NCBI GenBank assembly: GCA_900317825.1
Contig: ONIH01000019.1
Location: forward strand, 1 to 39,018
DNA length: 39,018 nucleotides
Direction: 5' to 3'
Source of the DNA: an uncultured Lachnospiraceae bacterium
GTDB taxonomy: Bacteria; Bacillota; Clostridia; Lachnospirales; Lachnospiraceae
Both the position numbers and the translations under genes were made by a program. Under the pieces are notes generated by a model, which was not told where the DNA came from, did no database searches, and worked only from the letters and a program-made list of their open reading frames with translations. This document shows, piece by piece, positions 15,938-23,680 of this stretch (position 1 is the first letter of the stretch; each line of letters begins with the position of its first letter).

Positions 15938-17172
15938 AAATCGGTATCTTAGGAGGGACTTTTAACCCGATCCACAACGGTCATCTGTATATAGCAGCAG
16001 AGGCTTACAGGCAGCTGGGACTTGATACTGTCTGGATCATGCCAGACGGGATCCCGCCGCACAAGGGACTTGAAAGCAATGTCACGAGATTCGAGAGGAT
16101 CGAGATGTGCGAGGCAGCGGTAAAGTCGATTCCGTACATGAAAGTATCTGATACGGAGATTAGATCTGACGGACGAAGCTACAGCTATCTGACTCTTACC
16201 AGGCTTAAGGAGATGCATCCGGACGATGAGCTTTTTTTCATCATAGGAGAAGATTCTCTCGACATGTTCTCATCGTGGGTTCATCCGGAGATCATAGCAA
16301 AAGCTGTTACTCTGGCTGTGGCGGTAAGGCACGATGACGATGTAGTAAGAGATACTTTATCTATGTGCAGTCAGCTTAAAGCACAGTTCGGCGCCAGGAT
16401 AGAGCTTTTAGAGACTGAGTATATGGATATCTCTTCATCTGAGATCAGGGACCTGCTCTCTGGCGGTATCTATCCAGGCAGCTTAGGGAAACTGAAGCTT
16501 TCTCTTCCAGCGCCTGTGCTTAAGTATATAGCTGATCACAGACTCTACGGATGCATGAAAGGAAAGAAGATGTCACCAAAAGAAGACATTAAACCAAGTG
16601 ATTTTCCGAAGATAAAACAGGACATAGAAAAGAAGCTCGAAAAGAAGCTGAAGCCTTCGAGATACACACATACTATAGGTGTGGCATATACCGCAGCCTC
16701 TCTTGCGATGGCGCACGGTTATCCTATGGATGTGGCTTTTATCGCAGGGCTTTTGCATGACTGTGCCAAGTACATGTCGCCTGACGAGCTTTTGGATTTC
16801 TGCCAGAAGAAAAAAATAGACATCACTACGGCAGAAAAAAGGAGTCCGCAGCTTCTTCATGCAAAGGCTGGAGCATATCTCGCTAAGCATGAGTATGGCA
16901 TAGAAGACGAGGAGATCCTCAATGCGATAACAGTCCATACTACAGGAATGCCGGGTATGAGTCTCCTGGACGAGATACTTTTTACGGCTGACTATATAGA
17001 GCCGAACCGTGACAAGGCAAAGCGTCTTACGGAGATAAGGCAGGCAGCGTTTAAGAACTTCCATCTGGCCATACAGATGATCCTTTCAGATACGATAGAC
17101 TATCTGAAAGAGACTGGAAAAGACATAGACGAAACCACATACAGGACTTATGAGTATTATAAGGAGCAGTAG
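15934..17172 (+). CDS. nadD: NadD-YqeK fusion: nicotinate mononucleotide adenylyltransferase plus HD hydrolase
   Basis: Residues 1 to about 205 are NadD, which makes deamido-NAD from nicotinate mononucleotide and ATP. The motifs are GGTFNPIHNGHL (7-18), the PDGIPPHK segment and DISSSEIRD. A charged linker of about 20 residues follows. Residues of about 222-412 are a YqeK-type HD-domain protein with the metal motif GLLHDCAKY (His275-Asp276) and a later HAKAGAYLA and ITVHTTG. YqeK enzymes hydrolyse diadenosine tetraphosphate symmetrically. In many Bacillota nadD and yqeK are adjacent separate genes; here they form one uninterrupted 412-residue reading frame. rsfS follows after two bases. Confidence 0.93.
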   Translation: MKIGILGGTFNPIHNGHLYIAAEAYRQLGLDTVWIMPDGIPPHKGLESNVTRFERIEMCEAAVKSIPYMKVSDTEIRSDGRSYSYLTLTRLKEMHPDDELFFIIGEDSLDMFSSWVHPEIIAKAVTLAVAVRHDDDVVRDTLSMCSQLKAQFGARIELLETEYMDISSSEIRDLLSGGIYPGSLGKLKLSLPAPVLKYIADHRLYGCMKGKKMSPKEDIKPSDFPKIKQDIEKKLEKKLKPSRYTHTIGVAYTAASLAMAHGYPMDVAFIAGLLHDCAKYMSPDELLDFCQKKKIDITTAEKRSPQLLHAKAGAYLAKHEYGIEDEEILNAITVHTTGMPGMSLLDEILFTADYIEPNRDKAKRLTEIRQAAFKNFHLAIQMILSDTIDYLKETGKDIDETTYRTYEYYKEQ

Positions 17173-17174
17173 AA

Positions 17175-17519
17175 ATGGCAGAAACACTTGATATAGTAAA
17201 GGATATTAAAAAAATCCTTGAGGATAAAAAGGGAGAGGACATCGATGTGCTTGACATTTCGGAGGTAAGTGTTATAGCTGATTATTTCGTGGTAGCAAGT
17301 GCCGCAAATCTACCACAGCTAAATGCGATGAAAGACGAGCTGGAGGAAAGACTGTATAAGGACTACCATCTGGACCCGAAGGACGTCGAGGGCAACAGGA
17401 ACTCTACCTGGATCCTCCTGGACTATGGTGACATCATAATCCATCTGTTCACCCGCGAAGACAGGGCATTCTATAACCTCGAGCGCATCTGGAAAGACGG
17501 CAAAAAGGTAGAGATTTAA
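17175..17519 (+). CDS. rsfS: Ribosomal silencing factor RsfS
   Basis: RsfS binds L14 and blocks subunit joining when nutrients are low. The 114-residue protein contains DIDVLDISEVSVIADYFVVASAAN and NSTWILLDYGDIIIHLFTREDRAFYNLERIW, both hallmarks of the family. It follows the nadD-yqeK fusion after two bases, the usual order. No terminator is obvious after it. Confidence 0.96.
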   Translation: MAETLDIVKDIKKILEDKKGEDIDVLDISEVSVIADYFVVASAANLPQLNAMKDELEERLYKDYHLDPKDVEGNRNSTWILLDYGDIIIHLFTREDRAFYNLERIWKDGKKVEI

Positions 17520-17551
17520 CAAAAAATACATAGCGTTTGGAGATGCTTCTG

Positions 17552-17560
17552 TGATATACT
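17552..17560 (+). promoter_or_regulatory. Candidate extended -10 promoter of the DUF362 gene
   Basis: TGATATACT at 17552-17560 matches an extended -10 (TG-N-TATACT). The -35 region 17 bases upstream is poor, which extended -10 promoters tolerate. It lies 50 bases before the chosen start of the next gene. Confidence 0.45.
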
Positions 17561-17609
17561 TTTAACTAAGTATGTGACGGAAGTATTTTTGTATGGAAAG
17601 GAAAAAGTA

Positions 17610-18758
17610 ATGGAGAAATCAAAGGTTTATTTTACCGACTTCAGAACGCAGCTTGACGTACCTCTCACGAAGAAGCTACAGAAACTCATCCGCAAGGCCG
17701 GCATCGGCGATATCGACATGAACGGAAAGTTCGTTGCAATAAAAATGCACTTCGGTGAGCTTGGAAATCTCGCCTATCTGCGCCCGAACTACGCAAAGGC
17801 CGTGGCTGATGTCGTAAAGGAGCAGGGTGGACTGCCGTTCCTTACAGACTGTAACACCCTCTACCCTGGAAGCCGTAAGCACGCCTTAGAGCACTTAGAC
17901 TGCGCGAATATCAATGGATTTAACCCGACTACCACGGGATGCCAGATCATCATCGGTGATGGTCTCCGTGGTACAGATGACATAGAAGTACCAGTGCACA
18001 ACGGCGAGTACTGTAAGACTGCCTTTATAGGCCGTGCCATCATGGATGCAGATATAGTTATTTCTTTAACACACTTCAAAGGCCATGAGCAGGCAGGCTT
18101 CGGCGGCTGCATCAAGAATATCGCTATGGGCTGCGGTTCCCGTGCCGGCAAAATGCAGCAGCACCAGAGCGGTCATCCTCATGTGATTGAGGAGAAGTGC
18201 CGCGGCTGTCAGAGATGCGCGAAGGAATGCGGCTCTGACGCTATAAAGTATCTGGATAAAGAAGTAGACGGCAGAAAAGTAAAGAAGGCTTTCATAGACC
18301 CTGAGATCTGTAAAGGCTGCGGACGCTGTATCGGCGCCTGCGCTTTCGATGCCATAGAGAATGATAACTGGGATGCTCCGGCACTCCTTGGGCGGCGTAT
18401 GGCTGAATACACTCAGGCTGTCTGCTACGGAAGACCGTGCTTCCATATCAGCCTGATCACTGATGTATCGCCTAACTGCGACTGCCACGGCGAGAACGAT
18501 GCTCCGATCCTTCCTGATATAGGAATGCTCGCTTCATTCGACCCGGTAGCTATCGACCAGGCCTGTGTTGACCTCTGTGAGAAGGCTACACCTATCAGGA
18601 ATTCTCAGCTCGGCGATAATATGGCAAGCCCTGATTTCCACGACCACGGCGATGTATGGCTTAACAGCAACCCGAACACTGCCTGGAAGGAAACTCTTGA
18701 GCAGGGCGAAAAGATCGGTCTTGGAAGCAGAGAATACGAACTCATAACTATGAAATAA
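17610..18758 (+). CDS. DUF362 protein with two 4Fe-4S ferredoxin motifs
   Basis: The 382-residue protein combines a DUF362 domain (FVAIKMHFGELGNLAYLRP; GHEQAGFGGCIKNIAMGCGSR) with an inserted bacterial ferredoxin pair. The pair reads CRGCQRCAKEC from residue 197 and CKGCGRCIGAC from residue 234, each followed by a further segment resembling xDAI. Such proteins are presumed electron carriers or redox enzymes; no reaction is established. The start at 17610 is preferred because AAAGGA lies at the right distance and the conserved part begins just after; the frame is open back to 17574. After the TAA stop the same frame continues 21 codons (listed separately). Confidence 0.87.
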   Translation: MEKSKVYFTDFRTQLDVPLTKKLQKLIRKAGIGDIDMNGKFVAIKMHFGELGNLAYLRPNYAKAVADVVKEQGGLPFLTDCNTLYPGSRKHALEHLDCANINGFNPTTTGCQIIIGDGLRGTDDIEVPVHNGEYCKTAFIGRAIMDADIVISLTHFKGHEQAGFGGCIKNIAMGCGSRAGKMQQHQSGHPHVIEEKCRGCQRCAKECGSDAIKYLDKEVDGRKVKKAFIDPEICKGCGRCIGACAFDAIENDNWDAPALLGRRMAEYTQAVCYGRPCFHISLITDVSPNCDCHGENDAPILPDIGMLASFDPVAIDQACVDLCEKATPIRNSQLGDNMASPDFHDHGDVWLNSNPNTAWKETLEQGEKIGLGSREYELITMK

Positions 18759-18824
18759 ACAGTAGATGGCAAGGTGCAGATCGCCTGTCCCCGCTGCCAC
18801 ACAGCTTTCAACAGACGTAAATGA
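18759..18824 (+). other. In-frame CxxC-containing extension after the DUF362 stop codon
   Basis: Immediately after the TAA of the DUF362 gene, the same frame encodes 21 sense codons and then TGA. The peptide includes VDGKVQIACPRCHTAFN, which looks like half of a zinc ribbon. The TGA is six bases before a terminator stem. It could be a C-terminal tail lost to a stop mutation, a readthrough product, or the remnant of a separate small gene. No separate start codon with a ribosome-binding site is evident. Confidence 0.3.
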
Positions 18825-18825
18825 A

Positions 18826-18854
18826 AAAAGCCTCCCCAAACGGGGAGGTCTTTT
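18826..18854. terminator. Bidirectional terminator between the DUF362 gene and lexA
   Basis: CCTCCCC (18831-18837) and GGGGAGG (18842-18848) form a seven-pair stem with an AAAC loop. On the minus strand it is followed by CTTTTTT, a good terminator for lexA. On the plus strand TCTTTT follows, serving the DUF362 gene. The two genes are convergent. Confidence 0.85.
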
Positions 18855-18858
18855 AGTA

Positions 18859-19485
18859 TCAGTGTCTGTAATTATAGAGGCGGAGAACGCCAAATACTTT
18901 TCCCAAGATCTGGCAATCAGGTACGATGATCGGATCCATAGTGTCGTTCTCAGGCTGAAGTCTTATATGATCCTTCTCTTTGTAGAAGGTCTTCACTGTA
19001 GCTGAATCATCGACCAAGGCAACTACCATGTCTCCGTTCTCGGCTGTAGAGCATCTCTCTACCATGATAGTGTCACCATCGAGGATTCCGGCGTTTATCA
19101 TCGATTCACCCTTTACCCTCAGCATGAATGATTCCTTGTTCGGGACGTATTCAGCCGGGATAGGGAAGTATGCTTCGATATTCGAGACGGCGAGAAGCGG
19201 CTGACCGGCAGCTACTGTTCCGATGACAGGGATATTCGTCATCTCTGTACGGGTGAGGTTGAAATTATCATCGAGGATCTCTATGGCGCGTGGCTTAGTA
19301 GGATCTCTTCTGATATATCCGTTCTTCTCAAGGGTGTTCAGGTGTGAGAAGACTGAAGAAGTGGAGCGGAGATTTACTGCTTCGCAGATCTCCCTGACTG
19401 ATGGCGGGTAGCCTTTGTTTATGATCTCGTTCTTTATGAACTCAAGGATTTCCTGCTGCTTCGCAGTGATTTTTCCGTAACTCAT
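18859..19485 (-). CDS. lexA: SOS-response transcriptional repressor LexA
   Basis: LexA represses DNA-damage genes and cleaves itself when RecA is activated. The 208-residue protein has the N-terminal winged helix ([21 protein letters not shown]). The autocleavage site is Ala93-Gly94 in [10 protein letters not shown]. The catalytic Ser128 lies in [15 protein letters not shown] and Lys165 in [17 protein letters not shown] lies five bases before the ATG. Upstream, a LexA box overlaps the promoter, indicating autoregulation. Confidence 0.97.
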   Translation of the reverse strand: MSYGKITAKQQEILEFIKNEIINKGYPPSVREICEAVNLRSTSSVFSHLNTLEKNGYIRRDPTKPRAIEILDDNFNLTRTEMTNIPVIGTVAAGQPLLAVSNIEAYFPIPAEYVPNKESFMLRVKGESMINAGILDGDTIMVERCSTAENGDMVVALVDDSATVKTFYKEKDHIRLQPENDTMDPIIVPDCQILGKVFGVLRLYNYRH

Positions 19486-19537
19486 AATGACCTCCGTATG
19501 CGTTTAAGTATCGCGGGTTATTTCTTAAATTTCAATT

Positions 19538-19566
19538 ATTATACCATATCGAACATAAGATTTCAA
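19538..19566 (-). promoter_or_regulatory. lexA promoter
   Basis: On the minus strand TTGAAA (19561-19566) and TATAAT (19538-19543) are separated by 17 bases, and a TG one base upstream of the -10 makes it extended. The -35 overlaps the candidate LexA box. Confidence 0.8.
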
Positions 19567-19590
19567 ACACTTTTTCGAAAAATCTGTTTG
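19564..19590. promoter_or_regulatory. LexA operator, possibly double, overlapping the lexA -35
   Basis: On the minus strand CGAAAAAGTGTTTG (19564-19577) matches the Bacillota LexA consensus CGAACRNRYGTTYG at all but one defined position. On the plus strand a second, overlapping half-conserved copy, CGAAAAATCTGTTTG (19576-19590), has one extra spacer base. Together they form a 27-base near-palindrome with arms CAAACA and TGTTTG. Confidence 0.65.
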
Positions 19591-19603
19591 CTATTCACTG
19601 ATT

Positions 19604-19641
19604 GTCAACTACGCCCCGACTTTAGTCGGGGCGTAGTTGAC
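19604..19641. repeat. Long perfect hairpin resembling an IS200/IS605-type end
   Basis: GTCAACTACGCCCCGAC (19604-19620) is exactly complementary to 19625-19641, giving a 17-pair stem with a TTTA loop. No T-run follows on either strand, so it is not a terminator. The GACTTTAGTC tip on a GC-rich stem is similar to hairpins at ends of IS200/IS605 or TnpB-type elements and their PATE derivatives, as I recall them. No transposase or TnpB remnant is visible in the roughly 250-base gap between lexA and the xre gene. Confidence 0.5.
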
Positions 19642-19658
19642 TAGCGTTAAAAGTAACA

Positions 19659-19679
19659 GGTCCGGAAAGGACCATTTTT
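19659..19679 (+). other. Small hairpin with a short T-run
   Basis: GGTCC (19659-19663) pairs with GGACC (19669-19673) around GGAAA, followed by ATTTTT. It may be a weak terminator or part of the same mobile-element remnant as the hairpin 20 bases to its left. Confidence 0.3.
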
Positions 19680-19702
19680 CGAAGTACACGAAGAGAATTA
19701 CT

Positions 19703-19741
19703 AAAAAAAGCCGGCGGGTCTTAGACCCAGCCGGTTATTTT
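19703..19741. terminator. Terminator of the XRE regulator gene
   Basis: CCGGC-GGGTC (19711-19720) pairs with GACCC and GCCGG (19724-19734), with one bulged A and a TTA loop. On the minus strand seven T's follow, directly after the regulator's stop codon. On the plus strand TTATTTTTT follows, so it can act both ways. Confidence 0.85.
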
Positions 19742-20193
19742 TTGTCAATGGTCTTTTTATCAGCCTTGTAGATACATCTTACTTCGCCAAGGAATTCATG
19801 CTGGCGCTTTTCACTCAGCTTTCTGAAGTATCCGAGCATTTCATTTTCGGTAGGCGACTGTTTCCCTTTATAGATATAGGTGTACTCGGTCTTTCCGAAC
19901 AGGTAGTCAAGGCTCACATCGAAAAAATTGCTTATCGCAAGAAGAGTGGCCATATCCGGATGATGGTTTCCGGCCAGATACCCGCTTACAGAACTGGGAG
20001 ATACGCCAATGGCATCGGCTAAGTCCTGCTTCATTATATCACGATCCACCAGCAGCTTATTAAGCCTTGCGGTAAAATGTTTCTCAGCCTCCCTGAAATT
20101 CTCTTCTTTTTCAGTTTCCGGGTCTTTTGTGTCATCTGCAAAGGTACCGTAATCATTTTTTTCATAAATACTCATGGGCCATCTCCGTGTCAT
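19735..20193 (-). CDS. XRE-family helix-turn-helix regulator
   Basis: The protein of up to 152 residues has a charged, acidic N-terminal segment of about 40 residues. A Cro/C1-type helix-turn-helix follows: MKQDLADAIGVSPSSVSGYLAGNHHPDMATLLAISNFF, ending DVSLDYLFG. A C-terminal tail of about 45 residues of unknown role ends it. Two starts are possible: the ATG at 20193 (AAAGGA seven bases upstream) or the one at 20175 (GGAG seven bases upstream, giving MSIYEKNDY). It is divergent from apbE. Repeated ACTTT motifs in the shared intergenic region could be its operators. Its regulon is unknown. Confidence 0.85.
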   Translation of the reverse strand: MTRRWPMSIYEKNDYGTFADDTKDPETEKEENFREAEKHFTARLNKLLVDRDIMKQDLADAIGVSPSSVSGYLAGNHHPDMATLLAISNFFDVSLDYLFGKTEYTYIYKGKQSPTENEMLGYFRKLSEKRQHEFLGEVRCIYKADKKTIDKK

Positions 20194-20304
20194 CTGCGTA
20201 TCCTTTAGTGCGATAATGAAATGATACTTTAAAAAATGTGGCCGGAACGCGATTTTTCAACCGAATTAAAGTGTGTTTTGAGAAAATAGAAGAGAAATAA
20301 CACT

Positions 20305-20333
20305 TTGCCAAATGAAGCCAGTTAATGTATAAT
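20305..20333 (+). promoter_or_regulatory. apbE promoter placing the start point at the start codon
   Basis: TTGCCA (20305-20310) and TATAAT (20328-20333) have a 17-base spacer. The apbE ATG begins at 20341, seven bases after the -10. Transcription should start at or next to the A of the ATG, giving a leaderless message. Confidence 0.7.
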
Positions 20334-20340
20334 CAGACAC

Positions 20341-21366
20341 ATGAAAAAATTACGTAAGTTTTTTGCATTATTTCTAATATTTGTGATCACTCTTCCCCTG
20401 ATGTCATGCGCTGACAATACACCGGGAGCAGATACCCCTCATAGTAAGACAGGACTTTATTTTGATACAGTCATAACGATCACCCTCTACGGGGATCAGG
20501 CAAAGGCCGAAAAACGCCTGGATAACGTGTTTGACATGGCAAAACGATATGAAGGCCTGCTTTCGGATAAAAAGGACGGAAGCGACATATCGAGAATAAA
20601 TGACGCGAGAGGTGCCTGGACCACAGTAGACAAAGACACTGTAGAGGCGATAGAGTACGCTGTAAAGTATTCTGAAAGTTCCGGCGGGATCTTTGACCTG
20701 ACCGTAGGCGCATTGAGTGACCTCTGGGATTTTAAAAATAATACCGGGACTATCCCGGATGACTCTGCGATAAAAGAGGCACTTTCGCATGTGGATTACA
20801 GAAATGTCGAAATAGACGGAGATAAGGTAAGACTTAAAGATCCTCAGGCAAAGATAGACTTGGGCGGTATAGCCAAGGGCTTTATAGCTGATAAAATGAA
20901 AGCCCGTCTTAAAAAAATGGGGGCTAAGAGCGGTATCATAAACCTGGGTGGGAACGTCCTTCTTATCGGAAGCAGACCTGATGGGAAAAAATATACAGTC
21001 GGCATACAGAGACCGTTCTCAGATGACGGGACAGCTCTTTTTACAGTAAAGGCAAGGGATATGTCTGTAGTGACAAGCGGCACTTACCAGAGGTATTTTA
21101 AAAAGGATGGAAGGATATATCATCATATCCTTGATCTCTCTAACGGCTATCCTTACGATAACGGCCTTGATTCAGTAACGATCATCACAAAAAAATCGAC
21201 AGGAGCAGATGCTCTGTCGACTACCGTGTTTGCCATGGGACTTGAAAAGGGACTTGAATATGTAAACCAGACCGATGGTGTCGAGGCTGTATTTGTACAG
21301 ACCGACGGCACCATCACCAAATCGGCTAATGTAGATAAACTGTATGACTACACTCTGGTCAGATAA
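20341..21366 (+). CDS. apbE: Lipoprotein FAD:protein FMN transferase (ApbE)
   Basis: ApbE attaches FMN covalently to threonine residues of extracytoplasmic flavoproteins such as Rnf or NQR subunits. The 341-residue protein has a lipoprotein signal peptide (KKLRK, hydrophobic stretch, lipobox LMSC with Cys23), so it should be anchored on the outer face of the membrane. Family motifs include YFDTVITITLYG, IDLGGIAKGFIADKM, GGNVLLIGSRPDG and HHILDLSNGYP, followed by GADALSTTVFAMG. The signal peptide fixes the start at 20341. No Shine-Dalgarno precedes it and an in-frame stop lies just upstream. No flavoprotein target is encoded nearby. Confidence 0.94.
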   Translation: MKKLRKFFALFLIFVITLPLMSCADNTPGADTPHSKTGLYFDTVITITLYGDQAKAEKRLDNVFDMAKRYEGLLSDKKDGSDISRINDARGAWTTVDKDTVEAIEYAVKYSESSGGIFDLTVGALSDLWDFKNNTGTIPDDSAIKEALSHVDYRNVEIDGDKVRLKDPQAKIDLGGIAKGFIADKMKARLKKMGAKSGIINLGGNVLLIGSRPDGKKYTVGIQRPFSDDGTALFTVKARDMSVVTSGTYQRYFKKDGRIYHHILDLSNGYPYDNGLDSVTIITKKSTGADALSTTVFAMGLEKGLEYVNQTDGVEAVFVQTDGTITKSANVDKLYDYTLVR

Positions 21367-21371
21367 AAAGG

Positions 21372-22706
21372 TCAGGCGTAGTGGTAGCGCTTCCTGAATT
21401 TCAGGATGCAGGTGATGGTCACTATAAGGCAGAAAGCTTCTGCGCAGATGACTGCCGACCATACACCGTCTATCGCGAAAATCAGCGGCAGTACAAGCAC
21501 GCTTACGACTTCGAAGAAGAGAGTACGCATGAATGAGATAAGCGCTGAGATAGCACCGTTATTTAAGGCTGTAAAAAGTGACGAACCAAAGATATTAAAT
21601 CCCATAAAGATATAAGAGATCGAATAGATCCTGAAAGCTTCGGTCGTCATCGAAAGCAGCGTTTTATCATATCCTACGAAGATAGCGCAGATAGGCTCTG
21701 TAAAAATCTCAGAAAGTGTCACGAGAATTATCATAAAACTGAAGATGATCCGGAGGCACTTTTTGAAAAGTCCCTTAAGCTCATCTGTATCAGCGGCTCC
21801 GTAATGGTAGCTTATGACAGGAGCTACCCCCATAGAAAAGCCGAAGTAGACTCCTGTGAAGATAAATCCGCCGTACATGATGACTCCGTAGGCGGCTACA
21901 CCGTTGGAACCTGCGTACTTTAACAGCTGATAGTTATAGAGCATTCCGACGAAAGAAGACGAGATAGTCGACATGAACTCTGAAGAACCGTTTCCGGCTG
22001 CCCGCCTGAGCCATTTCCATGAAAATCTGGTCTTCCCCAGGTGGATTATGGTCTTGGTTGATGGCAAGAAGAAGTATATGAGCGGCAGGACTCCGCCGAT
22101 GGTCTGGCTTATCACTGTGGCCCAGGCGGCTCCGGGAACTCCCATGTGAAGGACTCCGACAAAGAGCCAGTCCATGACCATATTCGCGATGCCTGCTGCC
22201 AGAGTAACGAAAAGTCCCAGCTGCGGCCTTTCAGCAGTGACTAAAAGCACCTGGAACATATACTGCAGGATGAACTGGATATTTCCGACCATATTTATCC
22301 GGCAGTAGACCACACAGTACGGGAGCATTTTGTCGGTAGCTCCTAAAAACCTCGACACCGGTTTTGCATAGACTATGCCTATGATACTTAAAAAAATGCC
22401 TATCACTATGACTGAATACACGAGAAATGAAAAAATCTGGTTAGCTTCTTTTTTCATTCCCATCCCGAGCTTCATAGATATAAGCGCGCTTCCGCCACTA
22501 CCGAAAACTGTCCCGACAGCTCCTAAGACCATTACAAACGGCATTATCAGGTTTACAGCCGCAAACGGTACAGCTCCGCTGTAATTCGATATAAAAAATC
22601 CATCGACCATTCCGTAGATAGAAGTGAAGATCATCATCATGATAGACGGAAAAGTGTATTTTAACATCTTCCGGTAAGTGAAGTGATCCGATAATCTGAT
22701 TTTCAT
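21372..22706 (-). CDS. MATE-family multidrug/solute efflux transporter
   Basis: This integral membrane protein of 445 residues has about twelve hydrophobic segments and the MATE pattern of two homologous halves. The opening MKIRLSDHFTYRKMLKYTFPSIMMMIFTSIYGMVDGFFIS is typical of the family. MATE proteins export cationic drugs or metabolites using sodium or proton gradients; the substrate here is unknown. The ATG at 22706 is chosen because AAAGGA lies upstream and the family sequence begins there; the frame stays open to 22775, across the promoter. It converges on apbE with five bases between stops and no clear terminator. Confidence 0.92.
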   Translation of the reverse strand: MKIRLSDHFTYRKMLKYTFPSIMMMIFTSIYGMVDGFFISNYSGAVPFAAVNLIMPFVMVLGAVGTVFGSGGSALISMKLGMGMKKEANQIFSFLVYSVIVIGIFLSIIGIVYAKPVSRFLGATDKMLPYCVVYCRINMVGNIQFILQYMFQVLLVTAERPQLGLFVTLAAGIANMVMDWLFVGVLHMGVPGAAWATVISQTIGGVLPLIYFFLPSTKTIIHLGKTRFSWKWLRRAAGNGSSEFMSTISSSFVGMLYNYQLLKYAGSNGVAAYGVIMYGGFIFTGVYFGFSMGVAPVISYHYGAADTDELKGLFKKCLRIIFSFMIILVTLSEIFTEPICAIFVGYDKTLLSMTTEAFRIYSISYIFMGFNIFGSSLFTALNNGAISALISFMRTLFFEVVSVLVLPLIFAIDGVWSAVICAEAFCLIVTITCILKFRKRYHYA

Positions 22707-22742
22707 AGTATGTCTTTCCTTTTTAAGTGGGTTATAAAGGAA

Positions 22743-22771
22743 ACTATATAAAAAAATTACAAAACTGTCAA
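22743..22771 (-). promoter_or_regulatory. MATE transporter promoter
   Basis: On the minus strand TTGACA (22766-22771) and TATAGT (22743-22748) are separated by 17 bases. This is a near-consensus SigA promoter, about 37 bases before the start codon. Confidence 0.8.
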
Positions 22772-22807
22772 GCAATTAAAAAATCTATACAAATATCTGC
22801 TCTTTTG

Positions 22808-22816
22808 TGGTATCAT
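22808..22816 (+). promoter_or_regulatory. Candidate extended -10 promoter of the DUF5685 operon
   Basis: TGGTATCAT (22808-22816) is an extended -10 with a weak -35 (TACAAA, 22788-22793) 17 bases upstream. It lies 33 bases before the GTG start of the DUF5685 gene. Confidence 0.5.
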
Positions 22817-22849
22817 ATCTCTAACTAAAAAATGACAAGGAGGCAGGAT

Positions 22850-23680
22850 GTGTTCGGCTATGTCCGCGTGAGAAAACCAGAGCTAAAGATCAGAGAATTC
22901 GACTGCTACAGAAGCTATTACTGTGGCCTGTGCAGAAGCCTTAAGAGCTGCTACGGAGTAAGCTCCGAAATGCTTTTATCGTATGACCTGACTTTTCTCG
23001 TGATGCTTCTCACTTCGGTATATGACTTAAAGACTGACACTTACCAGTCAAAGTGCATAGCCCATCCGTTCAGGAAAAAGCCGAGAACTGTCTCTGATGC
23101 AGACAGTTATGCGTCAGCTATGAGCATTCTGCTTGGCTACTACCATTTCGAGGACGACAGGGCTGATTCAGGGAAGAAGAGCGCTTCAGTAATGAGTCTC
23201 TTCTTTAAGAAAAAGGCCATGTCAGTAGAAAAGCAGTACCCGAGACAGGCGGGGGCACTTATAAAGGAGCTAAAAGCTCTTCATGACCTGGAAAGAGAAA
23301 AAAGTCGTGACACGGATGCGCTATGTGACCACTTCGGAAATGCCTTAGGAGAGATATTCGTCTGGAGAGAAGACATTTTTTCAAAGTATTTCAGGCAGAT
23401 GGGGTACTTTATGGGGCGGTTTATCTATCTGATGGATGCAGTCGATGACTGGGAAAAGGACTTAAAAGCAGGAGAGTTCAACCCTTTTTCTGATGAGAAG
23501 TCTCTTAAGGATGTGATAGATAAGGCAAGGCCGATGCTCATCAGGGAGATAAGCCAGGCATCAGGGGCTTTTGAGATGCTTCCTGCAGTAGAAAACGCAG
23601 ACATCCTTAAGAATATAATCTACGCCGGCGTATGGAACCGGTTTGACCAAATGACGGAGGAATTAAATGAATCCATATGA
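22850..23680 (+). CDS. DUF5685-family protein with two Asp-rich motifs
   Basis: The 276-residue protein matches the uncharacterised DUF5685 family of Lachnospiraceae-type genomes: [19 protein letters not shown], then YYCGLCRSL with Cys25 and Cys28, and LLSYDLTFL. It is helical throughout. I see D102-D103-x-x-D106 (FEDDRAD) and D196-x-x-D199-D200-x-x-x-D204 ([11 protein letters not shown], then GEFNPF). Their spacing and context resemble the two metal-binding Asp motifs of class I isoprenoid synthases. That is inference; no activity is known. The GTG at 22850 is the likely start because AAGGAGG lies six bases before it. An ATG at 22832 would put that site inside the gene. It overlaps the J-protein gene by 14 bases. 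Confidence 0.85.
   Translation: MFGYVRVRKPELKIREFDCYRSYYCGLCRSLKSCYGVSSEMLLSYDLTFLVMLLTSVYDLKTDTYQSKCIAHPFRKKPRTVSDADSYASAMSILLGYYHFEDDRADSGKKSASVMSLFFKKKAMSVEKQYPRQAGALIKELKALHDLEREKSRDTDALCDHFGNALGEIFVWREDIFSKYFRQMGYFMGRFIYLMDAVDDWEKDLKAGEFNPFSDEKSLKDVIDKARPMLIREISQASGAFEMLPAVENADILKNIIYAGVWNRFDQMTEELNESI

Noticed and set aside
19547-19561. CGAACATAAGATTTC as a LexA box
   Set aside because: Only one half-site fits; the copy at 19564-19577 matches the consensus far better.
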